Assembly: GCA_021775525.1 (NCBI GenBank)
Contig: JAJFHQ010000005.1
Location: 29,686 to 93,685, forward strand
Length of the DNA stretch: 64,000 nucleotides
Origin: Hyphomicrobiales bacterium
GTDB lineage: Bacteria > Pseudomonadota > Alphaproteobacteria > Rhizobiales > Methyloligellaceae
Direction of reading: 5' to 3'
This document shows positions 62,509 to 64,000 of this stretch, one piece after another; position 1 is the first letter of the stretch; each line of letters starts with the position of its first letter. The position numbers were made by a program, and so were the translations under genes. A model generated the notes under the pieces. The model searched no databases. It worked only from the letters and a program-made list of their open reading frames with translations, and was not told the DNA's origin.

Positions 62509-64000
62509 CTAAGCGGCTTTGGCCAGATTCCGCAGCACATAGGGTAAAATTCCACCATTGCGGTAATAGGCCAGCTCGTCTTCCGTATCGATGCGGCAAA
62601 GCAGTGGCACGTCTTTCACGCTACCATCGGCAAATGTGATGTTTGCCGTGACCACTTGCCTTGGCTCAATGGTTTCGAGCCCCTCGATGGTAACTTTTTC
62701 CTCGCCCGTAATGCCCAGTCCCTGCCAGGATTGATCGTCCTCGAATTGCAGGGGCAAGACTCCCATGCCGATGAGGTTGGAACGGTGTATGCGCTCAAAA
62801 GAGCCCACGATGACGGCGCGGATGCCGAGCAGCGCTGTTCCCTTTGCCGCCCAGTCGCGGCTGGAACCGGTGCCATATTCCTTGCCTGCAAACACCACCA
62901 GCGGCACTTTTTCGGTCTTGTAACGCATCGCGGCATCGAAGATCGATGTCTCGTCACCAGATGGATAATGGACCGTGACGCCACCCTCGGTTCCCGCCAC
63001 CATCTGGTTCTTGATTCTGACATTACCGAAAGTGCCGCGCATCATTACGTGATGATTGCCGCGCCGGGCGCCGTATGAGTTGAACTCGACCGGACGCACC
63101 TGATGCTCCACCAGATAGCTTCCGGCAGGTCCCTCGGCTTTGATCGCCCCTGCGGGGGAAATGTGATCTGTTGTGATGGAATCCTGGAACAGCCCCAAAA
63201 CACGCGCCTCGGTGATGTCAGTTACCGGGGCCGGCTCCATCTGAATATCTTCGAAATAGGGCGGGTTTTTCACATAGGTCGAGGTTTCGGGCCAGTCATA
63301 GGTTTTCTCTTCCGTCACACCAATTTTCTGCCAGTGTTCATCGCCCTTGAACACATCGCCATAGCGCGAGGCGAACATTTCAGGCGTCACAGACGACCGG
63401 ATTAATTCGGAAATCTCCGTTGAGGTCGGCCAGATGTCCTTCAGGAACACATCGTTGCCCTGTGCATCCTGCCCGAGTGGATCACTCACCAGGTTGACAT
63501 TCATCGACCCGGCAATGGCATAGGCCACGACCAGCGGCGGCGAGGCCAGCCAGTTGGTTTTCACATTCGGATTGATGCGACCTTCAAAATTGCGGTTGCC
63601 CGACAACACCGAAGCCACGACCAGGTCATTGTTGGTGATCGCGTCGGAGATCTCTTCGGGCAGAGGCCCGGAGTTCCCGATACATGTGGTGCAGCCATAG
63701 CCAACAAGATTGAATCCGATCGTGTCGAGATCGTCCTGCAAATTGGCCTTTTCCAGATAGTCGGTCACAACCTGGCTACCCGGGGCGAGAGACGTCCGCA
63801 CCCACGGCTTCACTTTCAGTCCCTTCGCGTTGGCGTTGCGGGCGAGCAATCCAGCAGCGATCATCACGGCAGGGTTCGATGTGTTGGTGCAGGAGGTGAT
63901 GGCGGCTATGACCACATCGCCATTGCCCAGATCATGGTTGCGGCCTTCCACGCCGACCCGTTTGCTGATGCCGCCCTCGCCGGCAAACTCGCCAGCCATG
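62509..64000 (-). CDS. acnA: aconitate hydratase, 5'-truncated by window edge
   Basis: C-terminal about 496 residues of an aconitase of about 890-900 aa; the frame continues past the right edge. The 4Fe-4S ligands are seen in AAITSCTNTSNPAVM and VGYGCTTCIGNSGPLPEEIS. Domain 4 (swivelling) includes AGKEYGTGSSRDWAAKGTAL and SFERIHRSNLIGMGVLPLQF. The bacterial/IRP1-type AcnA layout fits. It converts citrate to isocitrate. No stop or frameshift is seen in the visible part. Residue 1 in the track is an internal Met. Confidence 0.96.
   Translation of the reverse strand, partial: MAGEFAGEGGISKRVGVEGRNHDLGNGDVVIAAITSCTNTSNPAVMIAAGLLARNANAKGLKVKPWVRTSLAPGSQVVTDYLEKANLQDDLDTIGFNLVGYGCTTCIGNSGPLPEEISDAITNNDLVVASVLSGNRNFEGRINPNVKTNWLASPPLVVAYAIAGSMNVNLVSDPLGQDAQGNDVFLKDIWPTSTEISELIRSSVTPEMFASRYGDVFKGDEHWQKIGVTEEKTYDWPETSTYVKNPPYFEDIQMEPAPVTDITEARVLGLFQDSITTDHISPAGAIKAEGPAGSYLVEHQVRPVEFNSYGARRGNHHVMMRGTFGNVRIKNQMVAGTEGGVTVHYPSGDETSIFDAAMRYKTEKVPLVVFAGKEYGTGSSRDWAAKGTALLGIRAVIVGSFERIHRSNLIGMGVLPLQFEDDQSWQGLGITGEEKVTIEGLETIEPRQVVTANITFADGSVKDVPLLCRIDTEDELAYYRNGGILPYVLRNLAKAA

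Overview
The window reads as a chromosomal segment of an alphaproteobacterium, most likely of the Hyphomicrobiales (Rhizobiales) or a close relative. The signs are a minus-strand mdh-sucC-sucD-sucA cluster with zapE not far upstream, several proteins typical of that group (DUF1223, DUF2794, DUF2865, DUF1232, DUF2244, an IalB-like secreted protein), OdhA-type SucA, a GcvA-like LysR regulator and a TakP-type TRAP transporter. Order and genus are inferences from gene content. No transposase, integrase, prophage, CRISPR array, rRNA or convincing tRNA was found.

Layout. 1-5.2 kb: TCA cycle genes sucA (cut by the left edge), sucD, sucC and mdh, all on the minus strand. 5.3-8.6 kb: a methyltransferase, a decayed membrane-protein remnant, a DUF2306 membrane protein divergent from a LysR regulator, and a secreted orphan. 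8.9-12.5 kb: zapE followed by tcuA and tcuB, a tricarballylate/citrate-type oxidation pair. 12.6-13.4 kb: a PIN-domain toxin with an unusual DUF7662-type partner and a near-perfect palindrome over its promoter. 13.5-20.1 kb: mmsA, an MFS transporter, a GNAT enzyme, a PDZ-M48 lipoprotein protease and a Tat-exported amidohydrolase. 20.3-24.1 kb: a small exported protein, an outer-membrane barrel, adenosine kinase, and a LysR regulator divergent from a small gene. 24.1-30.2 kb: nth, DUF2244, an AraC-MGMT fusion, gpmA, dapB and a GGDEF-EAL protein.

30.3-35.2 kb holds a complete tripartite TRAP transporter whose two membrane subunits both carry extra domains. It is followed by a core-MetE-like protein, a GNAT, typA, argG and a TPR-sulfotransferase (to 42.4 kb). 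42.5-46 kb has a DsbA-like isomerase, rlmN, a small membrane protein and a cysteine-rich MarR regulator with a perfect 14-bp palindrome upstream. 46.1-47.9 kb is a chemoreceptor interrupted by an in-frame TGA. 48-59.2 kb has small housekeeping and exported proteins, phhB, a low-molecular-weight phosphatase, thpR, the divergent tesA/ybbA-ybbP set, an FkbM methyltransferase, a BI-1 family protein, a GNAT and DUF2794. 59.3-59.5 kb carries a structured, terminator-ended RNA candidate upstream of htpG. The window ends with DUF1223 and the C-terminal half of aconitase.

Most of the window is ordinary core genome. The places worth a second look are the DUF7662-PIN pair with its operator, the extended TRAP permeases, the TGA-interrupted chemoreceptor beside the Cys-rich MarR regulator, the LysR/small-gene pair with matching half-sites, and the structured RNA before htpG. 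All readings were made by eye from the sequence and the supplied ORF track. Family names rest on recalled motifs, not on a search.
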